A DNA stretch of 6,705 nt from positions 1-6,705 of the forward strand of contig JAJYGW010000269.1 in NCBI GenBank assembly GCA_021790615.1. The letters are read 5' to 3'. Of this stretch, positions 1 through 6,591 are shown in pieces. Position numbers and translations under genes: made by a program. The notes below the pieces were generated by a model. The model saw only the letters and a program-made list of their open reading frames with translations, did not search any database and was not told where the DNA came from. Every line of letters starts with the position of its first letter. Position 1 is the first letter of the stretch. Origin of the DNA: Actinomycetes bacterium. Its GTDB lineage: Bacteria; Actinomycetota; Acidimicrobiia; Acidimicrobiales; JAKAOS01.

Positions 1-62
1 GCACCCCGGTCGTGGCCGTCGAGCCCGGGCTTGGCCACGACCACGCGGTAGGGACGCTGCAT
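1..62 (-). CDS. Cobalamin (B12)-binding domain protein, methylmalonyl-CoA mutase small-subunit type, 5' part only
   Basis: Only the first 20 codons lie in the window. They start at an ATG (bases 62-60) and read MQRPYRVVVAKPGLDGHDRG. The stretch VVVAKPGLDGHDRG is the beginning of the B12-binding domain of acyl-CoA mutases. It contains the DxHxxG motif (Asp15, His17, Gly20), whose histidine is the lower axial ligand of cobalt in this family. Because the domain begins about ten residues after the start, this is a free-standing B12 domain rather than the C-terminal part of a full-length mutase. Such subunits pair with a separate catalytic chain, as in two-part methylmalonyl-, isobutyryl- or 2-hydroxyisobutyryl-CoA mutases. 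Which substrate applies cannot be told from this fragment. The gene lies downstream of pcrA on the same strand, 140 bp away, with a possible promoter just before the ATG and tandem repeats further upstream. Confidence 0.85.
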   Translation of the reverse strand, partial: MQRPYRVVVAKPGLDGHDRG

Positions 63-70
63 CGGGACCG

Positions 71-76
71 ATCCTA
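71..76 (-). promoter_or_regulatory. Possible -10 box (TAGGAT) for the B12-domain gene
   Basis: The minus strand reads TAGGAT, then 8 bases, then the ATG. This fits the actinobacterial TANNNT -10 consensus. A start point at the usual distance would fall at or just before the ATG, giving a leaderless or nearly leaderless message. No TTGACA-like -35 element is evident. AGGA inside the same box, 9 bases before the ATG, could instead serve as a weak ribosome binding site, so the two readings compete. Confidence 0.4.
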
Positions 77-108
77 CCCAGGTCCGGCGACGTCGGCCCG
101 AAGCTCGG

Positions 109-192
109 CGCCGGGCGCTCGGGGCCCGGCGCCCGGAGCCCGGCGCTCGGAGCCCGGCGCTCGGAGCCCGGCGCTCGGAGCCCGGCGCTCGG
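109..192. repeat. Tandem array of six 14-bp units
   Basis: On the plus strand the unit is AGCCCGGCGCTCGG. Four copies are identical (137-150, 151-164, 165-178, 179-192). Two upstream copies, 123-136 and 109-122, each differ at two positions, and a fragment of the unit (AGCTCGG) continues at 102-108. Each unit contains short dyads (GAGC...GCTC, and GCTCGGAGC across unit junctions), so the transcript could fold in several registers. The array fills most of the gap between the pcrA stop and the B12-domain gene and ends about 30 bp before the latter's -10-like box. The identical and degenerate copies suggest expansion by slippage. It could act as an operator array or a terminator after pcrA, or do nothing; the sequence does not decide. 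Confidence 0.9.
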
Positions 193-202
193 AGCGGAGG
201 GA

Positions 203-2437
203 TCAGGCGCGCTTCAGCGGCGCCATGCAGAGCAAGAGGACCTTCTCCCCGCGGCCGGGGAATCGGACCACCGCCTCGGCACGCTCGCCCTCGCCGCGGA
301 CCGAGAGGACCACGCCCTCCCCGAAGCGGCCGTGCACGACGTCGTCCCCGGGGCGCAGCCCGAGGCGCTCTGCGCCGGTGGTGGTGGCAGGGCTCGCCTC
401 CCGCCGCCGGAGGGCGGCGCGGACCAGCTCCTCGGTGTGGCCCACGCGCCACGACTCCGCCGGGTCACGCCACGTGCCGCCCCCCACCCGCCAGCCGTCT
501 GCCCCGCCACGACGCGCCGGTTCGAAGGACCCGGGGGCGACCTCGAGCGCGCCCATCTCGTCGAGGAACCTGCTCTCCGGGTTGTTCTGTGCCCGCCCCC
601 AGAGGCTGCGCTGCCAGGCGTTGGTGACCGCCAGGCGCTCCCGAGCCCGCGTCACGCCGACGTAGGCGAGGCGGCGCTCCTCCTCGAGCTCGGCTGGGTC
701 CTCGAGCGAGCGGAGGTGCGGGAAGACGCCCTCCTCCATCCCGGTGAGGAACACGACCGGGAACTCGAGCCCCTTCGCGAGGTGCAGGGTCATGAGCACC
801 ACTCGGGACCCGTCCGTCCCGGTGTCGTCGGCGTCGGCCACCAGCGAGACCGCTTCCAGGAAGGCACCGAGGTCCTCGTAGCGCGCCGCCTCCGCCACCA
901 GCCCGGCGAGGTTCTCGATCCGGCCGGCGGCCTCCACGCCCCCCTCCGCCTCGAGCTCGGCGAGATAGCCACTCCGGTCGAGCACCTCCTCCGCGAGCCC
1001 AGCGGGGCCGAGCGCCGGCGCCTGCCCGCTGAGCTCGCCAACGAGCTCCACGAAGCGGGCGATCCCGTTCCTCGCCCTGCCCGTGACGCCGGCCGCCTCC
1101 GCCTCGCCGAGCGCGGCGAGCAGGCTCAACCCCCGGGCCCGGGCGAACGCGTCCACGCGCTCGAGGGAGGCGTCACCGACCCCACGACGCGGGGCGGAGA
1201 GGGCGCGCCGGACGCTCAGCTCGTCGTCGGGGTTGGCGACGACGCGCAGCCACGCCAAGAGGTCCCGGACCTCCCGGCGATCGTAGAAGCGCGTCGCCCC
1301 CACGACCTTGTAGGGAACGCCGGCGGCGACCAGCTCCTCTTCGAGGACCCTGCTCTGGCTGTTCGTGCGGTAGAACACCGCCATGTCCGCGTAGGGGCGG
1401 TGCTCCATCTGGTGGAGGCGGCGCGCCTCGGCGGCGACCCAGGCGGCCTCCGCGTGCTCGTCCTCCCCCCGGTACCGCAGGATGGCTGCACCCCCGGGGC
1501 GGGCGGTCCAGAGGGACTTGGGCGGACGGGACCGGTTGTGCTGGATGAGGGCGTTGGCGGCGTCGAGGATCGTCTGGGTGGAGCGGTAGTTCTGCTCCAG
1601 GGTGACCGTGCTCGCATCCGGGAACGCCCGCTCGAACTGCAGGATGTTCCGGATGTCCGCGCCGCGGAAGCGGTAGACGCTCTGGTCGGAGTCCCCGACG
1701 GCGAAGACGTTGCGGTGCTGTTCGCCGAGCAGCGCGACCAGCTCCGCCTGCGCCTGGTTGGTGTCCTGGTACTCGTCCACCAGCACGTGGGTGAAGCGGT
1801 CCTGGTAGTGCCGGCGCAGCTCCTCCGAGGTGGTGAGGAGCTCGACCACCCGAGCCAGCAGGTCGTCGAAGTCCATCGCGTTCGCCGCCACCAGGCGCTC
1901 CTGGTAGGTGCGGTAGGCCTCGGCGACGCGCCGTTCGTAGGGGCCCCTCGCCCGCTCGGCCATGGCATCGGGGGTCGTGAGCTCGTTCTTGGCCGCCGAG
2001 ATCGTCGCCTGCACGGCCCGCGGCGAGAAGCGCTTCGGGTCGAGGTCCAGCTCCTGGAGGACGTAGCCGATCAGGCGCTGGGCGTCGGCCTGGTCGTAGA
2101 TGCTGAAGGACGAGCGGTAGCCGAGCCGCTCCGCGTGGCGGCGCAGGATCCGCGCCGAGGCCGAGTGGAACGTCGATGCCCACATCGCCTCCGACGCCGG
2201 CCCGACCAGCTCGGTGAGGCGCCGGCGCATCTCGCCGGCGGCCTTGTTGGTGAAGGTGATGGCGAGGATCGCATGGGGTGGGACGCCCCGTTCGGCGAGG
2301 AGCCAGGCGATGCGGTGCGTGAGCACGCGGGTCTTGCCGGATCCGGCCCCGGCGACCACGAGCAGGGGCCCTCCCTCGTGGGTGACCGCCCTCTCCTGCT
2401 CCGGGTTCAGGCCACAGAGCAGCGCCGAACCTCCCAC
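203..2437 (-). CDS. pcrA: ATP-dependent 3'-5' DNA helicase PcrA/UvrD (superfamily 1A)
   Basis: This UvrD-family helicase unwinds DNA 3' to 5' in nucleotide excision repair and clears replication, recombination and transcription blocks. With the GTG at 2437 it has 744 residues, normal for PcrA. All the motifs are present: the Q-motif region LNPEQ (10-14), Walker A GAGSGKT (30-36, Lys35), TFTNKAA (61-67), motif II DEYQDTN (221-227), motif III GDSDQSVYRFRGA (248-260), QNYRST (282-287), motif V MTLHLAKGLEFPVV (549-562) and motif VI ERRLAYVGVTRARERL (587-602). The tail from about 693 (PGDDVVHGRFGEGVV, ending LLLCMAPLKRA) is the Tudor-like domain that contacts RNA polymerase in PcrA proteins. A GTG at 2497 would add 20 Gly/Pro/Arg-rich residues. 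I prefer 2437 because PcrA proteins usually begin a few residues before the LNPEQ segment and a -10-like box sits just ahead. The gene follows guaA by 118 bp. Confidence 0.96.
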   Translation of the reverse strand: MGGSALLCGLNPEQERAVTHEGGPLLVVAGAGSGKTRVLTHRIAWLLAERGVPPHAILAITFTNKAAGEMRRRLTELVGPASEAMWASTFHSASARILRRHAERLGYRSSFSIYDQADAQRLIGYVLQELDLDPKRFSPRAVQATISAAKNELTTPDAMAERARGPYERRVAEAYRTYQERLVAANAMDFDDLLARVVELLTTSEELRRHYQDRFTHVLVDEYQDTNQAQAELVALLGEQHRNVFAVGDSDQSVYRFRGADIRNILQFERAFPDASTVTLEQNYRSTQTILDAANALIQHNRSRPPKSLWTARPGGAAILRYRGEDEHAEAAWVAAEARRLHQMEHRPYADMAVFYRTNSQSRVLEEELVAAGVPYKVVGATRFYDRREVRDLLAWLRVVANPDDELSVRRALSAPRRGVGDASLERVDAFARARGLSLLAALGEAEAAGVTGRARNGIARFVELVGELSGQAPALGPAGLAEEVLDRSGYLAELEAEGGVEAAGRIENLAGLVAEAARYEDLGAFLEAVSLVADADDTGTDGSRVVLMTLHLAKGLEFPVVFLTGMEEGVFPHLRSLEDPAELEEERRLAYVGVTRARERLAVTNAWQRSLWGRAQNNPESRFLDEMGALEVAPGSFEPARRGGADGWRVGGGTWRDPAESWRVGHTEELVRAALRRREASPATTTGAERLGLRPGDDVVHGRFGEGVVLSVRGEGERAEAVVRFPGRGEKVLLLCMAPLKRA

Positions 2438-2443
2438 GCCGCC

Positions 2444-2449
2444 ACCGTA
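2444..2449 (-). promoter_or_regulatory. Possible -10 box (TACGGT) for pcrA
   Basis: The minus strand reads TACGGT, GGCGGC, then GTG at 2437. The 6-base spacing would place the transcription start on the GTG itself, giving a leaderless message. No Shine-Dalgarno site lies at a useful distance from either this GTG or the one at 2497; a purine run at about 2520-2531 is too far from both. No clear -35 element is visible. The 58 bp just after the guaA stop (2498-2555) show no strong hairpin, so read-through from guaA is also possible. Confidence 0.4.
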
Positions 2450-2555
2450 GCGGCCGTCCCCGCGCGGCCGGGGGAGTGCCGGCGGCCCTCCGCACACCGC
2501 CTGGCGCGGCGCGGGCCCTTCCCCTCCGAGAGCGGCGGCGGGAGCGATGGCGGTG

Positions 2556-4127
2556 CTACTCCCACTCGATCGTGCCGGGGGGCTTCGACGTCACGTCGTA
2601 GACGACCCGGTTCACGCCCGGCACCTCGTTCACGATCCGGGAGGAGATGCGCTCGAGCAGCTCGTAGGGGAGCCGGGCCCAGTCCGCGGTCATCGCGTCC
2701 TCGCTCTCGACCGCCCGGACCACCACGGGGTGGGCGTAGGTCCGCTCGTCGCCCATGACCCCGACCGTCCGCACCACGGGGAGAACGGCGAAGGCCTGCC
2801 AGACGGCCCGCTCGAGTCCCGCCCGACGCACCTCTTCGGTGACGATGGCGTCGGCGGCGCGAACCAGGGTCACCCGGTCTCGGGTCACCTCACCCACCAC
2901 CCGCACGGCGAGGCCGGGGCCGGGAAAGGGCTGGCGCCAGACCAGTTCCTCGGGGAGACCGAGCGTCGTGCCGATCGCGCGTACCTCGTCCTTGAAGAGG
3001 TCGCGCAGCGGCTCGACGAGCGAGAACGCCATGTCCGGCGGGAGCCCCCCCACGTTGTGGTGGCTCTTGATCGTCCCGGCGGTGGCGCTGCCCGACTCGA
3101 CGACATCGGGGTACAGCGTGCCTTGGACCAGGAAGCGTGCACCTGGAGCGTGCGCCGCGGCGGCCTCCTCGAAGACCCGGATGAAGACCTCCCCCACGAC
3201 CTTGCGTTTCTCCTCGGGGTCGACGCGCCCAGCGAGGGCGGCGAAGAAACGCTCGCTCGCGTCGACGCGCACCACGCGCAGGCCCCCCAGGCCCTGGAAC
3301 GCCGCCTCCACCTGGTCACCCTCCCCGGCACGCAGCAGTCCCGTGTCGACGAAGACACAGGTCAGCTGGCCACCAACCGCCCGCTGCACGAGCGCAGCCG
3401 CAACCGCAGAGTCGACGCCGCCCGAGAGGCCGCAGAGCACCGTCCCCTCGCCGACCCGGGCCCGGATGGCCTCGGTCTGCGCGGCCACGATCGAGGCCGG
3501 CGTCCAGCTGGGCCGGCAGCCGCACACGTCGAGGACGAAGCGCTCGAGGAGCGCCTGCCCACCGTCGGTATGGGCAACCTCGGGATGGAACTGCACGCCG
3601 TAGCGAGCCCGACCCTCGTCCTCCATCGCGGCGATCGGGCCACCCTCGGCCCCGGCCACGAGCTCGAAACCGGGAGGGACGGCGACGATCGCGTCCCCGT
3701 GGCTCATCCAGACCGAGCCGTCCTCCGGCAGGGCGGAGAGGAGCCTGCCCGCACGCCGGCGGTGGAGGGGCGTCCGTCCGTACTCCCCGCTCCCCGTCCG
3801 GGCCACCTCGCCCCCGAGCGCCCGAGCCATGAGCTGCGCGCCGTAGCAGATGCCGAGGAGGGGCACGTCTGCCGCCCAGAGCGCCGGATCGACATCAGGC
3901 GCACCTGGCACGTAGACCGACTTCGGACCGCCCGAGAGCACGATGCCCGCCGGCCGGCGAGCGAGGAGTGCGTCCGCCGGCGTGTCGTGGGGGACGATCT
4001 CCGAGTGGACGTGGGCCTCGCGGATCCGGCGCGCGATGAGCTGGGCGTACTGCGCGCCGAAGTCGAGGACGAGGACCGTGTCGCCACGAGGACCGCCGGC
4101 GACGTCCGCTCGGCCCTGCCCGCTCAC
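2556..4127 (-). CDS. guaA: GMP synthase (glutamine-hydrolysing), GuaA
   Basis: GuaA converts XMP, ATP and glutamine to GMP in the cytoplasm, the last step of guanine nucleotide synthesis. The 523-residue product is the usual length. The N-terminal class I glutamine amidotransferase domain starts at [19 protein letters not shown] (17-35) and carries the nucleophile Cys94 in GICYGAQ and the His181/Glu183 pair in VQFHPE. The ATP-pyrophosphatase domain follows with the P-loop SGGVDS (235-240) and later [11 protein letters not shown]. The C-terminal dimerisation domain has [11 protein letters not shown] and the typical ending KPPGTIEWE. The start is the GTG at 4127, overlapping the guaB3 stop as GTGA with a strong Shine-Dalgarno 7 bases upstream. 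The frame stays open to 4481, but that extension overlaps guaB3 and has no homology I recognise. About 16 residues precede the domain, slightly more than in many homologues. Nothing essential is missing. Confidence 0.98.
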   Translation of the reverse strand: MSGQGRADVAGGPRGDTVLVLDFGAQYAQLIARRIREAHVHSEIVPHDTPADALLARRPAGIVLSGGPKSVYVPGAPDVDPALWAADVPLLGICYGAQLMARALGGEVARTGSGEYGRTPLHRRRAGRLLSALPEDGSVWMSHGDAIVAVPPGFELVAGAEGGPIAAMEDEGRARYGVQFHPEVAHTDGGQALLERFVLDVCGCRPSWTPASIVAAQTEAIRARVGEGTVLCGLSGGVDSAVAAALVQRAVGGQLTCVFVDTGLLRAGEGDQVEAAFQGLGGLRVVRVDASERFFAALAGRVDPEEKRKVVGEVFIRVFEEAAAAHAPGARFLVQGTLYPDVVESGSATAGTIKSHHNVGGLPPDMAFSLVEPLRDLFKDEVRAIGTTLGLPEELVWRQPFPGPGLAVRVVGEVTRDRVTLVRAADAIVTEEVRRAGLERAVWQAFAVLPVVRTVGVMGDERTYAHPVVVRAVESEDAMTADWARLPYELLERISSRIVNEVPGVNRVVYDVTSKPPGTIEWE

Positions 4128-5305
4128 CCGCCCGACCTCCCCGCTCGGGCCCCTGCCACGACGAGATCGGCCTTCTGGAACTCGCGCACCGACTCGTAGC
4201 CGCAGGCTGCCATCGCGGCGCGAAGCCCCCCGGCCAGGTTCGTCCGTCCGTCCGCCCGGTGCGCCGGCCCGAGCAGGACCTCCGCCATCGTCGGGAGCGA
4301 GGAGGCCCCAGCTCCGCCGAGCCCGGTGGAATCCGGGGTGCGCACGCCCGGCTCCACCACCACCGGACTGGCCTTGGGCAGCCTGGCGTGCGCTGTGGCG
4401 CTCCCGTAGCAGCGCCCCCGACCCGGCGCGTCGCTCGAGGCCGCGAGGAGGCTCCCCACGACCACCGCGTCCGCACCGCACGCGATCGCCCGCGCGAGCT
4501 CCCCCGCGCTACGGACACCGCCGTCCGCGAGGACATGGCAGTACACGCCGGTTTCGACGAGGTGGCGCATGCGCGCCGCGGCGACATCGGCGATCGCCGT
4601 CGCCTGGGGTACGCCCACACCGAGCACCTCCGCCGTCCTCGCCGTCGAGCCGGCGCCCACCCCGACCAGGACGCCCACCGCACCGGTTCGCATGAGGTGC
4701 AGCGCCGCCTGGTAGGAGGCACAGCCGCCGACCAGGACCGGGGCTTCGAGCTCCCGGATCACGCGCTTCAGGTTCAGCGGCTCGCGGCCGCGCGCGACAT
4801 GCTCTGCGGACACGACCGTGCCGCGGATCACCACGAGGTCGACCTCGGCCGACGTGAGCGCCGGCAGCAGGGCTGCGGTGCGCTGGGGGGTCACGGCGAC
4901 CGCCGCCACCGCGCCGGCTGCCTTGATCTCGCGCACACGCTCGGCGACGAGTCCGGGGCGCACCGGCTGCTCGTAGTACCAGCGCAGGCGGCCGGCCAGG
5001 GATTCGGCCGGGAGCAGCGCCAGCTCTGCCAGCGCGGGCAGCGGGTCGTCGAGGCGGCCCCAGAGCCCCTCGGTGTCGAGCACGCCGAGCACCCCGAGGC
5101 GACCGAGGGACACCGCGGTCGCCGGCGAGGTCACTGCGTCGAGCGGGGCGGCGACGATCGGCAGGTCGAACCGGTAGGCGTCGAGCTCCCAGGAGAGGTC
5201 GACCTCCTCGGGGTCGCGGGTCCGTCGGCTCGGTACGATCGCCACCTCGTCGAGGCCGTAACCCCGGGAGGCGAGCTTGCCGGCCCCGATCTCGATCTCA
5301 GCCAC
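4124..5305 (-). CDS. guaB3: GuaB3 family IMP dehydrogenase-related protein, without CBS domains
   Basis: This 393-residue TIM-barrel protein belongs to the IMPDH/GMP reductase superfamily. It lacks the CBS pair of classical GuaB and matches the GuaB3 subfamily: [20 protein letters not shown] (23-42), APLDAVTSP near 53-61, [66 protein letters not shown], and the C-terminal [28 protein letters not shown]. The family's active-site loop here reads [14 protein letters not shown] (216-229), with Ala222 where IMPDH and GMP reductase carry the catalytic Cys. As I recall, this position also varies in actinobacterial GuaB3, and cyanobacterial GuaB3 has been reported as a GMP reductase. The activity of this protein is therefore uncertain: it may be inactive, regulatory, or use another chemistry. 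The GTG at 5305 gives the usual MAEIEIG start and has a good Shine-Dalgarno. The gene overlaps its neighbours by 8 bp (NUDIX) and 4 bp (guaA). Confidence 0.94.
   Translation of the reverse strand: MAEIEIGAGKLASRGYGLDEVAIVPSRRTRDPEEVDLSWELDAYRFDLPIVAAPLDAVTSPATAVSLGRLGVLGVLDTEGLWGRLDDPLPALAELALLPAESLAGRLRWYYEQPVRPGLVAERVREIKAAGAVAAVAVTPQRTAALLPALTSAEVDLVVIRGTVVSAEHVARGREPLNLKRVIRELEAPVLVGGCASYQAALHLMRTGAVGVLVGVGAGSTARTAEVLGVGVPQATAIADVAAARMRHLVETGVYCHVLADGGVRSAGELARAIACGADAVVVGSLLAASSDAPGRGRCYGSATAHARLPKASPVVVEPGVRTPDSTGLGGAGASSLPTMAEVLLGPAHRADGRTNLAGGLRAAMAACGYESVREFQKADLVVAGARAGRSGG
4135..4142 (-). promoter_or_regulatory. Shine-Dalgarno of guaA, inside the guaB3 end
   Basis: The minus strand reads GGGGAGGT, 7 bases before the GTG at 4127. 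This site fixes the guaA start. It lies in the last codons of guaB3, so guaA ribosomes load, or re-load, at the guaB3 stop, which indicates translational coupling. Confidence 0.85.
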
Positions 5306-6122
5306 TGCACCCACCTCGCGCCTCGGCGTCACGTTGCTCCGCGGCATCCGGCGTAGCCCCGGCGCTGGCACGCCCCGGTGGGGTGCCTGCCGAGCCGGCG
5401 TCCCGGCGCACACCGGTGCGCCGGTCGCCCTCGGGGCCGACCTCAGGGGGCCCGAGCACCGCGACGAGCAGCGCCCGCAGGATCCGTGCCGTGGCGCCCC
5501 AGATCGTCTCGCCGGCAACCTCGAAGAAGTCGATGCTGCGGTCGCCCCCGCCGGGCATCGGCCAGCGCTCCTCACGGAACACCCCGGGGCCTGCGAGCGA
5601 GGCCAGCGAGACGTCGAAGGCCCGCGCCACCTCGCTCGGGTTGGGACGGAGCACGGGCAAGCCCGAGAGGACGGCGACCACCGGGACGACGAGCGCCGTG
5701 GCGCGAGCCGTCGTCACCGGGGCGAGGGAGCCCAGGACGCGCTGCACCGCCGCTCGCTCGAGCCCCACCTCCTCGCGCGCCTCGCGGAGGGCGGCGTCCA
5801 GGGGCGGCTCTGCGGCGTCGGCCCGCCCCCCGGGAAAGGCCACCTCGCCGGCGTGGGTGGAGAGCGACGCCGCTCGGCGGGTGAGCAGCACGCGAACCTC
5901 GCTGCACTCTCCTGGAGCGGCGAAGAGCCCGACGAGCACGGCGGAGCGCTCGAGGGTCGGGCCAGACGGAAGCGAGCGCCGAGGCGACGGGGCACGCCGG
6001 GGCGAAGCGACCCGACTGGGCCGAGGAGGGCGCAGGGGCAACTCGCTGCCGAGGAGTGACGGCCAGACCCTGGCATCGCCGGCGATCCGGCGCACCCGCT
6101 CGCTCGCCTCGGCCAACGACAC
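5298..6122 (-). CDS. NUDIX hydrolase, CoA pyrophosphatase (NudL-like) type
   Basis: The protein probably hydrolyses the pyrophosphate bond of CoA or acyl-CoA, releasing 3',5'-ADP and 4'-phosphopantetheine. A perfect Nudix box (GX5EX7REUXEEXGU) spans residues 99-121 with REAREEVGL at its end. It is preceded by LLTRRAASLSTHAGEVAFPGG (79-99, split here as LLTRRAASL and STHAGEVAFPGG), the UPF0035-type signature of CoA pyrophosphatases. The domain runs to about residue 220. A Gly/Ala/Arg-rich tail of about 50 residues follows and is probably disordered. From the GTG at 6122 the product is 274 residues, longer than the roughly 200 typical of NudL. That GTG has GGAGGGG 10 bases upstream. A TTG at 6272, overlapping the upstream stop as TTGA, would give 324 residues with a proline-rich extension; codon-position GC there looks weakly coding, so I did not choose it. 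The gene overlaps guaB3 by 8 bp. Confidence 0.88.
   Translation of the reverse strand: MSLAEASERVRRIAGDARVWPSLLGSELPLRPPRPSRVASPRRAPSPRRSLPSGPTLERSAVLVGLFAAPGECSEVRVLLTRRAASLSTHAGEVAFPGGRADAAEPPLDAALREAREEVGLERAAVQRVLGSLAPVTTARATALVVPVVAVLSGLPVLRPNPSEVARAFDVSLASLAGPGVFREERWPMPGGGDRSIDFFEVAGETIWGATARILRALLVAVLGPPEVGPEGDRRTGVRRDAGSAGTPPGRASAGATPDAAEQRDAEARGGCSG
5312..5317 (-). promoter_or_regulatory. Shine-Dalgarno of guaB3, inside the NUDIX gene end
   Basis: GAGGTG on the minus strand ends 6 bases before the GTG at 5305. It supports that start over the in-frame GTG at 5314, which is part of the same motif. It lies just upstream of the NUDIX stop, so guaB3 translation is probably coupled to the NUDIX gene. 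Confidence 0.75.
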
Positions 6123-6132
6123 CGCCGTCGGA

Positions 6133-6139
6133 CCCCTCC
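6133..6139 (-). promoter_or_regulatory. Shine-Dalgarno candidate for the NUDIX gene
   Basis: GGAGGGG on the minus strand lies 10 bases before the GTG at 6122, slightly far but usable. It is the main reason for preferring that start over the TTG at 6272, which has no such site. Confidence 0.5.
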
Positions 6140-6268
6140 AGCCCCAGGCAGGGCCGGGCGACGCGCCAGGAGGTCTCGGGATCCGCTGTGGGCCAGCCCC
6201 GCGGGGCGGCCAACCGACCGGTGGCGCAGAGGAGGCGGGGGCCAGCCGCTCGAGGCGCTCGACCGTGC

Positions 6269-6526
6269 TCAACGCGGGAGCGGCCCGGTCCCGCTCCCCC
6301 CACCCGGTAGGGAGATGCCCGCCGGCGCTGCGGTCCCCGCCGGGCTCGGCGGGTCCCGGGGATCGGCCTCGGCGGCCTTCGTCGCTCCCGCGAGCTGCTC
6401 GAGGAGCGCGCGGAGCCCACCGGTCTTCAGGTTGGCCATGACCCGACCGGGCGTGGCTTCGCCCCGCTCCCACTCCATCCACGCCGCCAGCAGCTTGGCG
6501 GGATCGGCGGGAGGTCTCGGAACCAC
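6269..6526 (-). CDS. Small conserved-looking protein of unknown function
   Basis: The product is 85 residues. Its first 50 residues look like a folded, charged helical unit: DPAKLLAAWMEWERGEATPG followed by RVMANLKTGGLRALLEQLAG. The rest is a Pro/Gly/Ala-rich tail, probably disordered. It has no signal peptide, membrane segment or metal-binding motif. The DP-LL-W-EWERGE-PGR-LKT-GL pattern resembles short hypothetical proteins I have seen in actinobacteria, but I cannot name a family or a function. The GTG at 6526 follows a TAGGCT box by 6 bases with no Shine-Dalgarno, which suggests a leaderless message. It would be the first gene of the NUDIX-guaB3-guaA unit, starting 93 bp after the groEL stop. 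Support for being real: it is the only minus-strand frame filling this space, its composition is protein-like, and it sits between a terminator and a linked operon. Confidence 0.75.
   Translation of the reverse strand: MVPRPPADPAKLLAAWMEWERGEATPGRVMANLKTGGLRALLEQLAGATKAAEADPRDPPSPAGTAAPAGISLPGGGSGTGPLPR
6276..6298 (-). other. GC-rich hairpin at the end of the small gene
   Basis: Perfect 8-bp arms (6276-6283 GGGAGCGG and 6291-6298 CCGCTCCC, plus-strand reading) enclose a 7-base loop. The hairpin ends 3 bases before the possible TTG start at 6272 and 4 bases before the small gene's stop. It would hinder independent initiation at that TTG and could modulate read-through into the NUDIX gene. It may also be chance in such GC-rich DNA. 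Confidence 0.4.
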
Positions 6527-6532
6527 GGGGAC

Positions 6533-6538
6533 AGCCTA
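6533..6538 (-). promoter_or_regulatory. Possible -10 box (TAGGCT) for the purine operon
   Basis: The minus strand reads TAGGCT, GTCCCC, then GTG at 6526. The 6-base gap would put the transcription start on the GTG, giving a leaderless message. A -35 element at normal spacing would fall next to or inside the large inverted repeat at 6547-6580, and no TTGACA-like sequence is visible there. Confidence 0.45.
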
Positions 6539-6546
6539 CGAGCACG

Positions 6547-6580
6547 CGACGAGGGGCCGGCTCGAGCCGGCCCCTCGTCG
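6547..6580 (-). terminator. Large perfect inverted repeat, probable groEL terminator (second hairpin)
   Basis: The arms are perfect over 17 bp on each side, centred on CTCGAG. Folded in RNA they give a stem of about 15 bp with a 4-base loop, mostly G:C. No U-run follows on either strand, as is common for actinobacterial terminators. It lies 40 bp after the groEL stop. Being a perfect palindrome it is symmetric, so it could also be a protein binding site for the promoter just downstream. Confidence 0.75.
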
Positions 6581-6591
6581 AGAACACTGCA

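Noticed and set aside
109..192. CRISPR array
   Set aside because: The units are 14 bp, directly contiguous and without spacers, and no cas gene is nearby.
12..665. Plus-strand open frame across the 14-bp repeats
   Set aside because: A repetitive Pro/Gly/Ala/Arg product created by reading through the repeats and the antisense of the pcrA end; no start signal.
332..2758. Plus-strand open frame of 808 codons opposite pcrA
   Set aside because: It lies antisense to a gene with complete helicase motifs. Its product is rich in Arg, Gly, Val and His with no recognisable domain; such long shadows are expected when third codon positions are nearly all G or C.
2547..4199. Plus-strand open frame of 550 codons opposite guaA
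   Set aside because: Same reason: GuaA is complete with all catalytic residues, and the antisense product shows no motif.
4128..4481. N-terminal extension of guaA
   Set aside because: The frame is open upstream, but it overlaps guaB3 coding sequence, and GuaA family length plus a strong Shine-Dalgarno fix the start at 4127.
4259..5356. Plus-strand open frame of 365 codons opposite guaB3
   Set aside because: It is the antisense shadow of a well-conserved barrel protein, with no recognisable domain.
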